Shown here piece by piece: positions 7,903 through 16,472 of a stretch of DNA of 64,000 bases; positions within the stretch are counted from its first letter, which is position 1, and each line of letters opens with the position of its first letter. The stretch is taken from the NCBI RefSeq assembly GCF_001426705.1, contig NZ_LMFC01000001.1:1029102-1093101 (forward strand). Direction: 5' to 3'. Under the pieces are notes generated by a model. It ran no database searches and was not told where the DNA came from. It saw only the letters and a list, made by a program, of their open reading frames with translations. The position numbers and the translations under genes were made by a program. This stretch comes from Cellulomonas sp. Root485. Lineage in GTDB: Bacteria; Actinomycetota; Actinomycetes; Actinomycetales; Cellulomonadaceae.

Positions 7903-8346
7903 ATGAGCACCCTTCACGAGGTCGGCGAGCGCGACGGTTGGCGATGCTGGCTGTGCGACGAGCCCGTCGACCCGGACGCGTCCGTCAACGCCGACCGCGG
8001 CCCGAGCATCGACGGCGGCGCGACCCCCAAGGGCAAGAAGCCGGTCCCGGGCGCCGAACGGCTCGCGCACCGCGCCTGCAACACGAAGAAGGGCGCGGTC
8101 AAGCCCGTCGTCGCCTGGTCGCCGGACCTGTTCGTCGTCGACCCCGCCCCCATCGTCGCGACCGTCGAACGGCTGACGCGCAAGGGCGGCCGTGAGGTGG
8201 TCGGCCGCTGCCCGACGCGCGCGGACGGCGAGGCGGCCGCGGTCTGGTTGGTCGACCGCCTCTCCCGGTTCGCGCCCGGCCTGCGCGTGTCGGTCGACGT
8301 CGAACCGGGCGGGGGTCAGTTCCTGCTCGTGCTGCGCACCGTGTGA
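7903..8346 (+). CDS. Small zinc-finger/HNH-like protein
   Basis: A 147-residue protein with two Cys pairs arranged as CWLC (residues 15-18) and HRACN (about 57-61). This is the treble-clef metal site of HNH-type proteins, and the spacing and the terminal N resemble HNH nucleases. The central part (ADRGPSIDGGATPKGKKPVPG) keeps charged residues, but the first catalytic His of a true HNH is not clear. The C-terminal half has no recognised domain. Nuclease activity is possible but unproven. It is divergent from the methyltransferase and is followed by another small gene 21 bases downstream. Confidence 0.65.
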   Translation: MSTLHEVGERDGWRCWLCDEPVDPDASVNADRGPSIDGGATPKGKKPVPGAERLAHRACNTKKGAVKPVVAWSPDLFVVDPAPIVATVERLTRKGGREVVGRCPTRADGEAAAVWLVDRLSRFAPGLRVSVDVEPGGGQFLLVLRTV

Positions 8347-8367
8347 CGGTCGGTGCAGGATCGGTCC

Positions 8368-8718
8368 ATGGCGGAGTACACGGTCAACGCGGAGGCCGTC
8401 CGGCACGTGCGTGAGCTCATCGACGCGCGGCAGTACGTGCTGGACAGCGACTGGGGTGAGACGCAGCCGGACGCGGCTGCGCAGAACGCGTACCTGGAGA
8501 CGCACACCTGGGAGCAGTACGCGTCGTGGCACCTCGGGCTGACCGTGGGGGCCACCGACGAGACGAAGGCACGGTACGCGTTCGTCGCGGGCGACTTCCG
8601 TCGGGTGCACCGCACGGCGCTCATCGCGTGCGTCTACCGGGCGTCGGAGTGGCGGCACAAGGACGTCGAGCTCGCCGCGCACGACCTGCTGCAGCACCTG
8701 GACCGGGTGAGCGGCTAG
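8368..8718 (+). CDS. Conserved hypothetical protein, 116 aa
   Basis: A small soluble acidic protein (MAEYTVNAEAVRHVRELIDARQYVLDSDW...) with many Trp/Tyr residues and a His-rich C-terminus ending in helical ELAAHDLLQHLDRVSG. Similar short proteins occur widely in actinobacteria, from memory, without known function. The ATG at 8368 was preferred to an upstream GTG at 8353. Its stop overlaps the end of the convergent VOC gene by 4 bases. It may share a transcript with the HNH-like gene upstream. Confidence 0.75.
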   Translation: MAEYTVNAEAVRHVRELIDARQYVLDSDWGETQPDAAAQNAYLETHTWEQYASWHLGLTVGATDETKARYAFVAGDFRRVHRTALIACVYRASEWRHKDVELAAHDLLQHLDRVSG

Positions 8719-9086
8719 TCCTCGTCGAGGCAGAGGCAGAACGGGTGTCCCACCGGGTCGAGCAGCACGCGCACGTTCTCCCGGAACTGGGAGGTCGCCA
8801 CGGTGGCGCCCAGCGCGACGGCGTCCTCGACCGCGGCGTCGAGGTCACCCACCTGGAAGTCGAGGTGCATCATCGGGCGCTGCTCGCCGTCCACGGGCGG
8901 CCACACCGGAGGTCGGTACCCGTCCGCCTGCTGGAACACGAAGAACGTCGACCCGCCCGGGGCTCCCATGACGGCTGTGCCCGGCTCCTCGTGGACGACC
9001 GGCCACCCGAGCAGCTGCGAGTAGAACGCAGCCAGTGCCGACGGGTCTGGCGCCTCGATGGCGGGTCCCCACCACATACCTGGCAT
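8715..9086 (-). CDS. VOC superfamily (glyoxalase/bleomycin-resistance-like) protein
   Basis: A 123-residue single VOC module built from paired beta-alpha-beta-beta-beta units: WWGPAIEAPDPSALAAFYSQLLGWPV at the start, MMHLDFQVGDLDAAVEDAVALGA in the middle, and LLDPVGHPFCLCLDED at the end. Candidate metal ligands are the His of MHLDF and the residues near the C-terminal PFCL. Members of this subfamily often lack assigned enzyme activity and are annotated as glyoxalases. The start MPGMWWGP fits the family; the stop overlaps the convergent neighbour. Confidence 0.88.
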   Translation of the reverse strand: MPGMWWGPAIEAPDPSALAAFYSQLLGWPVVHEEPGTAVMGAPGGSTFFVFQQADGYRPPVWPPVDGEQRPMMHLDFQVGDLDAAVEDAVALGATVATSQFRENVRVLLDPVGHPFCLCLDED

Positions 9087-9151
9087 CCGTGATCGCACCG
9101 GCCCAGTCTGGCGACGATGCCGGTCGGGCGCTAGCGGTGCGGGAGGTCGGG

Positions 9152-10084
9152 TCAGCTCCGAGAGGCGATCGTCGACCGGTGCGAGTTCGCGGAGACTGCG
9201 GCGTCGCCGGGACAGCCGCCGACGATCGTCAGCGTGATGCCGTGCGCGGCGCTCCGGCGCAGGGCCGCCGTGAGCACGTCGACGGCAGCAGGCCCGATCC
9301 TGCCCAGCCCGCGCAGGTCCACGGTGACCCGCCCGAGGTCCCCCGCGCCGAGCATCGCCAGGGAGATCGCGTCGGCCAGCTCGTCCCGGTTCGACAGGTC
9401 GACCGCACCCGAGACGCGCAGGATCGACGCGTCGGCGGTGTGCTCGGCATGCAGGTCGAGGTGCCGTCGGCGCGCGCCCGAGCCCGGCACGTCCGGCGCG
9501 GACACCGAGCACAGCGCCTCGTCGACCAGCTCCCGGGTGATCGACTCCAGGCCGACGGCCGCGGTCTGGACCACCCGGCCCGCGAGCTCGCGCAGTCGGG
9601 TGTTGTGCCGCTGCGAGCTCTGCTTGAGGATGCCGAACGCCGCCTCCTCGTCGACACCGTAGGTGAGCATCAGGATGCCCTTCGCCTGGTCGATCGCCGC
9701 GTGCGACTCGAGCGCGAGCGTCAGCTCCGTGTTCACGTGCTCGGCCAGGAACGCGTCGTAGGCCGCGGTCACGTCGACCAGGAACCCGGTCAGGTCGCCG
9801 TCCCCGTCCCCGGCGACGGCGAGCACGACACGGTGCGGGTTTCCCGACATGTCCACGAGGCAGTAGTCGGCCGCGCGCGGGTCGGGCTCCGCGAAGCATC
9901 CCTCCAGAGCCTCGACGACGACCGCTCGGTCGTCGCGCCGGACATGGGTGAGCAGGAGCTCGCGGGTGGGTACGACATCGCCTGGTTGCATGCCGTGGAT
10001 GAGGAACATGTGGTCGGACCACCACCACCGATCGGTGGCCGCCGCGAACCGGAAGCGCCCCACGTGGGTGCTGGTCGCCGTCAT
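9152..10084 (-). CDS. PAS-like/ANTAR/STAS regulator
   Basis: A 310-residue three-part protein. Residues 1-110 look like a PAS sensor (RFAAATDRWWWSDHMFLIHGM, then VDMSGNPHRVVLAV). Residues about 130-185 are an ANTAR RNA-binding domain (AIDQAKGILMLTYGVDEEAAF). The C-terminal 95 residues are a STAS domain like anti-sigma-factor antagonists (LRVSGAVDLSNRDELADAI, VTVDLRGLGRIGPAAVDVL). ANTAR proteins antiterminate transcripts by binding twin hairpins, while STAS domains take part in partner-switching of sigma factors, so this protein could join the two circuits. It is divergent from a second ANTAR gene at 10260. Confidence 0.88.
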   Translation of the reverse strand: MTATSTHVGRFRFAAATDRWWWSDHMFLIHGMQPGDVVPTRELLLTHVRRDDRAVVVEALEGCFAEPDPRAADYCLVDMSGNPHRVVLAVAGDGDGDLTGFLVDVTAAYDAFLAEHVNTELTLALESHAAIDQAKGILMLTYGVDEEAAFGILKQSSQRHNTRLRELAGRVVQTAAVGLESITRELVDEALCSVSAPDVPGSGARRRHLDLHAEHTADASILRVSGAVDLSNRDELADAISLAMLGAGDLGRVTVDLRGLGRIGPAAVDVLTAALRRSAAHGITLTIVGGCPGDAAVSANSHRSTIASRS

Positions 10085-10121
10085 CGGAACCCCCAGAGGT
10101 GGCGCCGTGAAGGGCCCCGCG

Positions 10122-10147
10122 CTGGAGGCTCGTTCCTGAACCTCCAG
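10122..10147. repeat. Inverted repeat CTGGAGG/CCTCCAG in the divergent ANTAR promoter region
   Basis: CTGGAGG (10122-10128) and CCTCCAG (10141-10147) form a perfect 7-bp inverted repeat with a 12-base gap, in the 175-base space between the divergent ANTAR genes. A third CCTCCAG occurs at 10191-10197. It may be an operator or an RNA hairpin; the loop is too long for a classical ANTAR hexaloop target. Confidence 0.4.
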
Positions 10148-10259
10148 GACGCCCGTCGCGTCGCCGTCGACGGTTGGCTCCTAGGTTATGCCTCCAGCGG
10201 CCTGACGTTCACCGATCTGCGGAGGAGGATGGGCGCATGCACCGGATGGGGGAGGGATC

Positions 10260-11006
10260 GTGACCAACCGCAGCACGGTCCTGGCGCGGCTGGCCGGCTC
10301 GGTCGCCACCGGAGCGCGCGACCAGCCCCTCGCCGTCCGCCTGTGCGTCGCGTGCGTGACCATCCTCGGCGCCGACGGTGGCGCGATCACGCTCGCGTCG
10401 ACCCGACCCGAACGGCTCACCGTCAGCACGTCCAACGGCACGTCGGCGCGGATCGAGGACCTGCAGGACGTCCTCGGTGAAGGACCCGGCCAGGAGGCGT
10501 ACCGCGAGGGCCGGATCGTCGTCACGCACGTCGACGGCGCACGCGGCGGCCCGTTCCCGATGTTCACCGAGCTCGCCGGGGACATCGCCGGTCCGCTCAC
10601 CGTGTGGGCGATCCCGATGCACCCCGGTGGCGCGACGATCGGCGTGATCACGCTGTACCGCTCCGGCGGCACGCTCGACGAGAGCCTCGACGACGCACAG
10701 TTCCTCGCGGACGCGGTGGGGGCTGCGCTCCTCGACGACACGACCACGACCGGGCACACGCCCTTCGCCGCATGGACCGACCGCGCGCGCGTGCACCAGG
10801 CGACCGGCATGGTCGTGGCGCAGCTCGCCATCGCCCCCGAGGACGCGCTCGCGATCCTGCGGGCGCACGCGTTCGCCGAGAACGCGTCGCTCGACCAGAT
10901 CGCCCGGGCGGTCGTCGACCGGGAGCTGAACTTCACGGACACGCAGCAGGGCGTCTCGCACGACGAGGCACCCCCCGACCACAGCACGGAGAGTGGTGGA
11001 CGATGA
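10260..11006 (+). CDS. GAF-ANTAR transcription antitermination regulator
   Basis: A 248-residue protein. Residues about 10-155 form a GAF domain (LCVACVTILGADGGAITLAS, EGPGQEAYREGRIVV). Residues about 165-225 form an ANTAR domain (ARVHQATGMVVAQLAIAPEDALAILRAHAFAENASLDQIA). The GAF part would sense a small molecule or redox state and the ANTAR part would bind RNA. The GTG start has the SD-like GGAGGG. The stop overlaps the next start in ATGA, so the pair is translationally coupled and its products may act together. Confidence 0.9.
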   Translation: MTNRSTVLARLAGSVATGARDQPLAVRLCVACVTILGADGGAITLASTRPERLTVSTSNGTSARIEDLQDVLGEGPGQEAYREGRIVVTHVDGARGGPFPMFTELAGDIAGPLTVWAIPMHPGGATIGVITLYRSGGTLDESLDDAQFLADAVGAALLDDTTTTGHTPFAAWTDRARVHQATGMVVAQLAIAPEDALAILRAHAFAENASLDQIARAVVDRELNFTDTQQGVSHDEAPPDHSTESGGR

Positions 11007-11701
11007 CCGCACGCACGTCGGCGCAGGCGCTCGCGGACGTGGCGAGCGCGCTGGTCGAGGACCACGAGATCACCGGGCTGCTCGCGCGCCTGGTGTCCGA
11101 CTGCGCGCAGCTGCTCCCGGCCGACGCCGCCGCCCTCCTGGTGCGGACCGCCGACGGCGGGTTCGAGCTGTTGAGCGCCACCTCGCACCGTGTCGACGAG
11201 CTGCAGCTGTACCAGGCGCAGCAGGAGACCGGGCCGTGCGTGGAGGCGGCCCGCACCGGAGAACCGTCCTGCACGGTCGGTCGCCCGCAGATCGTCGCGC
11301 GCTGGTCCGACGTCGGCCAGGAGATCGTCGACGCCGGGTTCGGATCCGTCCACGCCTTCCCGATGCACTGGCGCGGGCGCGCGATCGGAGGCCTCAACCT
11401 CTTCGCCGTCGCCGAGACGGAGCTCTCCGCGGCGTCGACGGTCCTCGCGCAGAGCTTCGCCGACTTCGCGACCCTCGCGATCGTGCAGCCGGCCTCGCTC
11501 GGGGACGACGACCTCGCGGAGCGGATCACCGCGGCGCTGGAGGGACGCGTCGTCGTCGAGCAGGCCAAGGGTGTGCTCGCGTACCAGCTGGGGCTGGACA
11601 TGGCGGGGGCCTACGACGAGCTGGTCACGCGGTCCACCGCGAACGGGTCCACGCTCGCGCAGGTCGCACAGAACGTGGTCCGGTCCGCCCAGGCCCGCTG
11701 A
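11003..11701 (+). CDS. GAF-ANTAR transcription antitermination regulator (second, coupled copy)
   Basis: A 232-residue paralogue of the preceding gene. The GAF domain covers about residues 12-165 (LLPADAAALLVRTADGG, ETGPCVEAARTGEPSC, GSVHAFPMHWRGRAIGGLNLF) and the ANTAR domain about 170-230 (GRVVVEQAKGVLAYQLGLDM). ANTAR key residues, the AKG turn and the aromatic positions, are kept better here than in the first copy. Start by ATGA overlap with the upstream gene. A short hairpin (GGTCC-CGC-GGACC, 11705-11717) directly follows its stop and may end the two-gene unit before the antiporter gene. Confidence 0.92.
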   Translation: MTARTSAQALADVASALVEDHEITGLLARLVSDCAQLLPADAAALLVRTADGGFELLSATSHRVDELQLYQAQQETGPCVEAARTGEPSCTVGRPQIVARWSDVGQEIVDAGFGSVHAFPMHWRGRAIGGLNLFAVAETELSAASTVLAQSFADFATLAIVQPASLGDDDLAERITAALEGRVVVEQAKGVLAYQLGLDMAGAYDELVTRSTANGSTLAQVAQNVVRSAQAR

Positions 11702-11762
11702 GGCGGTCCCGCGGACCAGGCAAGATAGGGGACCTCACCACCGCGCGGGCGAGAGGAACCTC

Positions 11763-13436
11763 ATGGCAGCAGCTGCCCTGTACCTCGGCGCCGCACTGCT
11801 CGGCGGGTTCCTGGCCGTCCTCCTGCGTCTCCCGCCGTTGGTCGGCTTCCTCGCCGCCGGCTTCGCCCTCGGCGCCCTGGGTGCACCGGAGCTGCCCTAC
11901 CTGGAGCCGATCGCGAACTTCGGGGTCGTCCTGCTGCTCTTCGCGATCGGGCTGAAGCTCGACGTCCGCAGCCTGCTGCGCCGCGAGATCTGGCTGACCA
12001 CGCTCGTGCACCTGGGGATCAGTGTCGCGATCGCGCTCGGCTTCCTCGGCCTGCTCGCCGTGATCGGGTTCGGCTTCCTCGGCGGCGAGTCGTTCGGCGC
12101 GCTGGCGCTCGTCGGGTTCGCCCTGTGCTTCTCCTCGACCGTGTTCGTCGTCAAGGTGCTCGACGACCGCTCCGACACCACCGCGCTGTACGGGCGCATC
12201 GCCGTCGGTGTGCTCGTCATGCAGGACGTGGCGGCCGTGATCTTCCTGTCGCTGTCCAGCGGCGAGCCGCCGAGCCCCTGGGCGCTGCTGCTCGTCCTGC
12301 TGGTCCCCGGCCGGCGCATCCTGTACCGGATCTGGGACCGCGTCGGCCACGGCGAGCTCCAGGCGTTGTTCGGGGTCAGCGTCGCGGTGGTGCTCGGGTT
12401 CGGGTTGTTCGAGCTCGTCGGCATCGCGGGCGACGTCGGCGCGCTCGTCGTGGGGGTGCTCCTCGCGTCCCACCCGCAGGCGGGCGAGCTCTCACGGTCC
12501 CTCATGACGTTCAAGGACCTCATGCTGGTCGCGTTCTTCGTGCAGATCGGCCTGCACGGCACGCCGCACATGCTCGAGGTCGGCCTCGCGCTCCTCCTGC
12601 TGCTGCTCCTGCCGCTCCAGGTCGCCGCCTACGCGGTCGTGCTGTGGCTGATGCGGCTGCGTCGGCGCACCTCGTTCCTCGCCGGCCTGGTCCTGTCGAA
12701 CTACTCCGAGTTCGGGATCATCGTCGTCGCCGTCGGGGCGAGCACCGGCCTCCTCGACGAGCAGTGGGTCGTCGTCGTCTCGCTCGCCGTCGCGTTCAGC
12801 TTCGGTCTGTCCGCGATCGTGAACCGCCGGGGCGTCGAGCTCGCCTCACGGCTGTCCCGCCTGCTCCCCGCGCGGGACAGCGACCGCCTGCACCCCGACG
12901 ACCGGCTGGTGGACGTCGGCGACGCGGACGCGCTGGTCCTCGGGCTCGGCCGGGTCGGCTCCGCGACCTACGCACGCCTGCGCGACGAGTACGGGCTGTC
13001 CGTCGTCGGTGTCGAGCACGACCAGACCCGCGTCCTCGCGCTCGAGGACGAAGGGTTCGACGTCGTGCGCGCGGACGCCACCGACCTGGAGTTCTGGAAC
13101 CGGGTCCAACGCGCCGGCCGGGTCAAGATGGCCGTGCTCGCGATGCCGTTCCACAACGCCAACCTCATCGCCCTCGCACGGCTCCAGGCCGCCGGGTTCA
13201 CGGGCAAGGTCGCGGCCGTCGCCCGGTACGACGACGACGTCGCCGAGCTGGAGCGTCACGGCGCGGACGCGGTGTTCCACCTGTACGGCTCCGCGGGGTT
13301 CGCGCTCGCGGACCACGCGGCCGAGGTCCTGCTGCAGGGTCGCGGCGGGACAGCCCCCGGACCGCACCCACCGGCCAGGCCGGGCGACGAGCGGGACGTC
13401 CTCGACCCGCTCGAACGCCGGGCGGAGCCGGCGTAG
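11763..13436 (+). CDS. CPA2-family monovalent cation:proton antiporter with RCK/TrkA-N domain
   Basis: A 557-residue membrane protein. About twelve TM helices occupy residues 1-375 (ALYLGAALLGGFLAVLLRLP at the start, then NFGVVLLLFAIGLKLDVRSL and GFALCFSSTVFVVKVL, all typical of KefB/KefC/YbaL proteins). From about residue 400 a cytosolic TrkA-N domain follows, with the nucleotide-binding GLGRVGSATYARL and an acidic end of the second strand. It exchanges K+ or Na+ for protons and is gated by NAD(H) or another ligand on the RCK domain. No separate KefF/KefG subunit gene adjoins. Confidence 0.9.
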   Translation: MAAAALYLGAALLGGFLAVLLRLPPLVGFLAAGFALGALGAPELPYLEPIANFGVVLLLFAIGLKLDVRSLLRREIWLTTLVHLGISVAIALGFLGLLAVIGFGFLGGESFGALALVGFALCFSSTVFVVKVLDDRSDTTALYGRIAVGVLVMQDVAAVIFLSLSSGEPPSPWALLLVLLVPGRRILYRIWDRVGHGELQALFGVSVAVVLGFGLFELVGIAGDVGALVVGVLLASHPQAGELSRSLMTFKDLMLVAFFVQIGLHGTPHMLEVGLALLLLLLLPLQVAAYAVVLWLMRLRRRTSFLAGLVLSNYSEFGIIVVAVGASTGLLDEQWVVVVSLAVAFSFGLSAIVNRRGVELASRLSRLLPARDSDRLHPDDRLVDVGDADALVLGLGRVGSATYARLRDEYGLSVVGVEHDQTRVLALEDEGFDVVRADATDLEFWNRVQRAGRVKMAVLAMPFHNANLIALARLQAAGFTGKVAAVARYDDDVAELERHGADAVFHLYGSAGFALADHAAEVLLQGRGGTAPGPHPPARPGDERDVLDPLERRAEPA

Positions 13437-13440
13437 CCGG

Positions 13441-13671
13441 TCAGATCCCGTGCGCCCGCGCCCAGGCGACGGCCTCGGCACGCGTGGACACGCCGATCTT
13501 GCGGTACGCGCTGCGCAGCTGGGTCTTCACCGTGTTGCGGGTGACCCAGAGGCGGGCGGCGATCTCCTCGAGCGTGATGTTGTCGCCGATCTCCCCGAGC
13601 ACGACCCGCTCGCGCTGGGTCAGCGCGTTCACGCCGGTGGTGGGGGTCTGGATGGTCTGCTGGCTGGTCAC
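13441..13671 (-). CDS. Stand-alone LuxR/GerE-type helix-turn-helix protein
   Basis: A 76-residue protein that is nearly only the GerE DNA-binding domain: ALTQRERVVLGEIGDNITLEEIA then ARLWVTRNTVKTQLRSAYRKIGVSTRAEAV. No receiver or sensor domain is present, and the short Thr/Gln-rich N-terminus is natural-looking, so this is not a truncated response regulator. It lies downstream of the carbamoyltransferase on the same strand after 144 bases, and its end is 4 bases from the end of the convergent antiporter gene. A partner supplying the signal is not obvious. Confidence 0.85.
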   Translation of the reverse strand: MTSQQTIQTPTTGVNALTQRERVVLGEIGDNITLEEIAARLWVTRNTVKTQLRSAYRKIGVSTRAEAVAWARAHGI

Positions 13672-13815
13672 GGGGTGCCTCCTGCGGTGTGACGTCGGTT
13701 GCGCTCGGGAGGTCGTTCCGTCCGGCGGGGGTGCCTGACGTCGACCTCACCCGCTCTATCGGCACGCGAACGGGTGAATATTACGGTGGATGCCCCTCGA
13801 ACTTTCCGCCGGGTG

Positions 13816-15507
13816 CTAACGGTCCGCGTCGGCCGCTGGGATCCGTCGCGGCTCCTTCACCACGACCGAGTCACCGATGACGAGGGCGTCCAGGCCGCTG
13901 ACGGCGAACGACCGGACGGCGTCCCGGGGGGACAGGACGATCGGCTCGTCGCCGATGTTGAACGAGGTGTTCAGGACGACCGGGATCCCGGACAGCTCGT
14001 CCAGGCGGGCGAGCAGGTCGGCGTAGCGCGTGCCGGCGCTCCGCTCCACCGTCTGCGGTCGGCAGGAGCCGTCGACGTGGACGATACCGGGGACCAGGTC
14101 CCGGACCTCCTCGCGGACGGTGGTCGCGGTGAGCATGAAGGGGGCGGGCCGGGGGTCGGCGAGGTAGGTGCGGGCCGACTCGACCAGCAGGGACGGTGCC
14201 AGCGGACGCCAGGCCTCCCGCCCCTTGATCGCGTTCACCCGGTCACGGACATCGCGACTGGACGGTGTCGCGAGGATCGACCGGTTACCGAGCGCTCGGG
14301 GTCCGAGCTCCGTGCGGCCCTGGAACCACCCGATGACGCGTCCGGCGGCGAGGAGCTCGGCTGCCTCGGCCGCCACGTCGGGCGAGCGGTGCGCCGGCAC
14401 GCCGCTGTCCCGCAGGAGCGTCGCGATGTCGTCGTCGTCGAAGCCCGGCCCGAAGGCGGCGTGGTCCAGGGGAGGTGAACCAGGCGGTCCGGCATGGGCG
14501 CCGGCGACGGTGAGCGCTGCGCCCAGGCTCGTGCCGGCATCTCCGCTCGCGGGGAACACGAAGACGTCGTCGACCTCGGGCAGACCCCGCAGCAGGCCGT
14601 TGACCGAGCAGTTGTAGGCGGAGCCGCCGCCGACCACCAGCGTGCGGCACCCGGTCTGCTGAACGACGACCCGGGCGAGGTGGCACATCACGCTCTCGAG
14701 CTGCTGCTGACCCCAGGCGGCGACTGCGCGCTCCCTGTCGCTCGGCGCGATCGATCGGCGAGGACGCTGGGTCAGGGGGTCGATGCTGAACCGGACGTCG
14801 ACCGCGGGGCCGAACTGGTCCTCCAGCAGGTGCCGCCATGCGGCGAAGGTCGCGCGGCCGCGCCGCCAGTGACCGTCGGAGGGCTCGACGGTGATCCGGG
14901 TGTCGTAGCCGTCGGGGCGCAGGTCGAAGGCGGCAGGGGCACCGTTGCGCAGCCCGTACGGGGCGAGGCCCATCACCTTGCCCTCCTCGCCCCAGTCCCA
15001 GCCGAGGTAGGTGGTGAGCGCCCAGTAGAAGAAGCCGAGGGAGTCCTCGATCTCGTACTGGTCGAGCACGTCGATGCCGCCGGAGGTCCCGTGCGCCAGG
15101 GTCGTGGAGATCCCGTCGCCCTGCCCGTCGACGATGAGGACGGCCGCCTCGTCGAACCCGCAGTACCGCAGAGCGGCGGTCGCGTGCGCGACGGGGTGCG
15201 GCACCACCTCGATCGGGGGCCGACGCGCACCGGCGAAGAACGGGTGCGCGAGGAGGTCCTCGTGCAGCCTCGTCGGCCACGGGGGTGGGTGCTCCGGCTG
15301 CCACGCGAGGGCGATGGCGTCGACGTCGGACATCGTGATCCCGGCCGCTGCCAGGCAGTACGCCGCCGCGTGCACCGGCACCTGGCCGAACGCGTGCTTG
15401 CGCCGGGTGAAGCGTTCCTCCTCGACGGCGGCGAGGACCTCGGAGTCGCGGACCAGGGCCGCCGCGGGGTCGTGGCCGTAGCCCCCGCTCAGCCCGAGCA
15501 CGTACAC
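13816..15507 (-). CDS. Carbamoyltransferase of the NodU/CmcH/TobZ family
   Basis: A 563-residue two-domain enzyme. The N-terminal Kae1-like domain has LGLSGGYGHDPAAALV, the metal-site motif HPVAHATAALRY (near residue 105) and VDGQGDGIST; a glycine-rich VVGGGSAYNCSVNG follows near residue 290. The C-terminal domain has the diagnostic GRTELGPRALGNRS and the KGREAWRPLAPSLL segment. Such enzymes make carbamoyl-adenylate from carbamoyl phosphate and ATP and pass the carbamoyl group to a hydroxyl of a sugar, antibiotic or Nod factor. No antibiotic or Nod-factor genes are nearby. It starts 5 bases after the stop of a two-TM membrane protein, implying an operon. Confidence 0.92.
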   Translation of the reverse strand: MYVLGLSGGYGHDPAAALVRDSEVLAAVEEERFTRRKHAFGQVPVHAAAYCLAAAGITMSDVDAIALAWQPEHPPPWPTRLHEDLLAHPFFAGARRPPIEVVPHPVAHATAALRYCGFDEAAVLIVDGQGDGISTTLAHGTSGGIDVLDQYEIEDSLGFFYWALTTYLGWDWGEEGKVMGLAPYGLRNGAPAAFDLRPDGYDTRITVEPSDGHWRRGRATFAAWRHLLEDQFGPAVDVRFSIDPLTQRPRRSIAPSDRERAVAAWGQQQLESVMCHLARVVVQQTGCRTLVVGGGSAYNCSVNGLLRGLPEVDDVFVFPASGDAGTSLGAALTVAGAHAGPPGSPPLDHAAFGPGFDDDDIATLLRDSGVPAHRSPDVAAEAAELLAAGRVIGWFQGRTELGPRALGNRSILATPSSRDVRDRVNAIKGREAWRPLAPSLLVESARTYLADPRPAPFMLTATTVREEVRDLVPGIVHVDGSCRPQTVERSAGTRYADLLARLDELSGIPVVLNTSFNIGDEPIVLSPRDAVRSFAVSGLDALVIGDSVVVKEPRRIPAADADR

Positions 15508-15512
15508 GGCGG

Positions 15513-16472
15513 CTACCGGCGGATGACGGGCAGCGCCCGCTGCCGCTCGACGACGGGCGTGAACGACCTCGTGCTGTCGCGGGTCACGCTGAGCAGGTAG
15601 GCGAACGGCTCCGAGCCGAAGTCGGTGTGGATCCGCTGGATCTCACGCTCGACGAACTTGCAGCCCGCCAGGGTCCCGTACGGCCCGACGCCCGCGACCA
15701 CCAGGTAGACCGTGGTCCTGTCGCCGTGCGTCACCTTGAGCTTGACGACGATGCCGTAGTCGACGTCCTTCAGGTGGGTGCCGTCCGCGGGCCAGAAGAT
15801 CTCCGGCTCGGTGCGGTCGATGATCGCGTTGAAGTTCGGCGTGAAGTCGTACGGGGAGTCGAACTCCTTGAGCACCTGGGGGGTGATCGCGTTGGACTTC
15901 CCGCTGCCGATCAGGATGAGGCTGGAGTCCCAGTACTCCGACTTGAAGTCGTCCTTCCACGACGTGATCGACTTCAGCCGGGAGCGTTTGCCGCCGAGGT
16001 ACAGGAGGTTTTGGAGCCGGCTGGCTCCGACGGCGTCAGGGATGGTCGTCGCGCGCTTCTCCGGTGCGCCGCCGTACGCCGGGTCGCCCTCCGGTCGGAC
16101 GACGTTCCCGAGCTGGTCCACGAACTCTCTCTGCTCGGTGCTCGAGTAGACGACGTAGACGTCGTCCTCGCCGACCAGGTCCTCGAGGACGCCCTGGATC
16201 GGGATGTCCAGGTCCCGCATCTCCAGGATTCGCTGGGTCTGCCCGGGCAGCGGCGTGGCGACGGACCTGCGTGACCGGAGCTCGATGACCCAGATGACGT
16301 AGCCGCACAGGATCAGGACGGTCAGGTCCACGACGATCATGGCGGCGAACGGGACCTGGGTGGAGACCGCGAAGACGATGACGAGGCAGACGATGACGAG
16401 CGCGTACGCCGGGACGGTCGACGCCCCCTTGACCGCGTCCTTGAGAACCGCGTTGGTGTCGATCGGTGCCAC
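15513..16472 (-). CDS. Unrecognised two-TM membrane protein with a large cytosolic domain
   Basis: A 319-residue protein, not recognised as a named family. Two hydrophobic helices lie near residues 19-38 and 42-62, followed by a soluble domain of about 255 residues. That domain shows two Rossmann-like strand-loop signals: DVYVVYSSTEQREF and SLILIGSGKSNAITPQVL, the latter with a glycine-rich GSGKSN loop, then a beta-rich C-terminal half (VKLKVTHGDRTTVYLVVAGVGPYG). The layout, two TM helices plus a possible nucleotide-binding domain, recalls membrane effectors but this is only a visual likeness. GTG start at 16472 is tentative. It is 5 bases upstream of the carbamoyltransferase gene, so the two probably act together. 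Confidence 0.7.
   Translation of the reverse strand: MAPIDTNAVLKDAVKGASTVPAYALVIVCLVIVFAVSTQVPFAAMIVVDLTVLILCGYVIWVIELRSRRSVATPLPGQTQRILEMRDLDIPIQGVLEDLVGEDDVYVVYSSTEQREFVDQLGNVVRPEGDPAYGGAPEKRATTIPDAVGASRLQNLLYLGGKRSRLKSITSWKDDFKSEYWDSSLILIGSGKSNAITPQVLKEFDSPYDFTPNFNAIIDRTEPEIFWPADGTHLKDVDYGIVVKLKVTHGDRTTVYLVVAGVGPYGTLAGCKFVEREIQRIHTDFGSEPFAYLLSVTRDSTRSFTPVVERQRALPVIRR

Noticed and set aside
10122..10147. ANTAR twin-hairpin target before the GAF-ANTAR genes
   Set aside because: The loop is 12 bases and only one stem is present, while ANTAR targets need two stems with 6-base loops.
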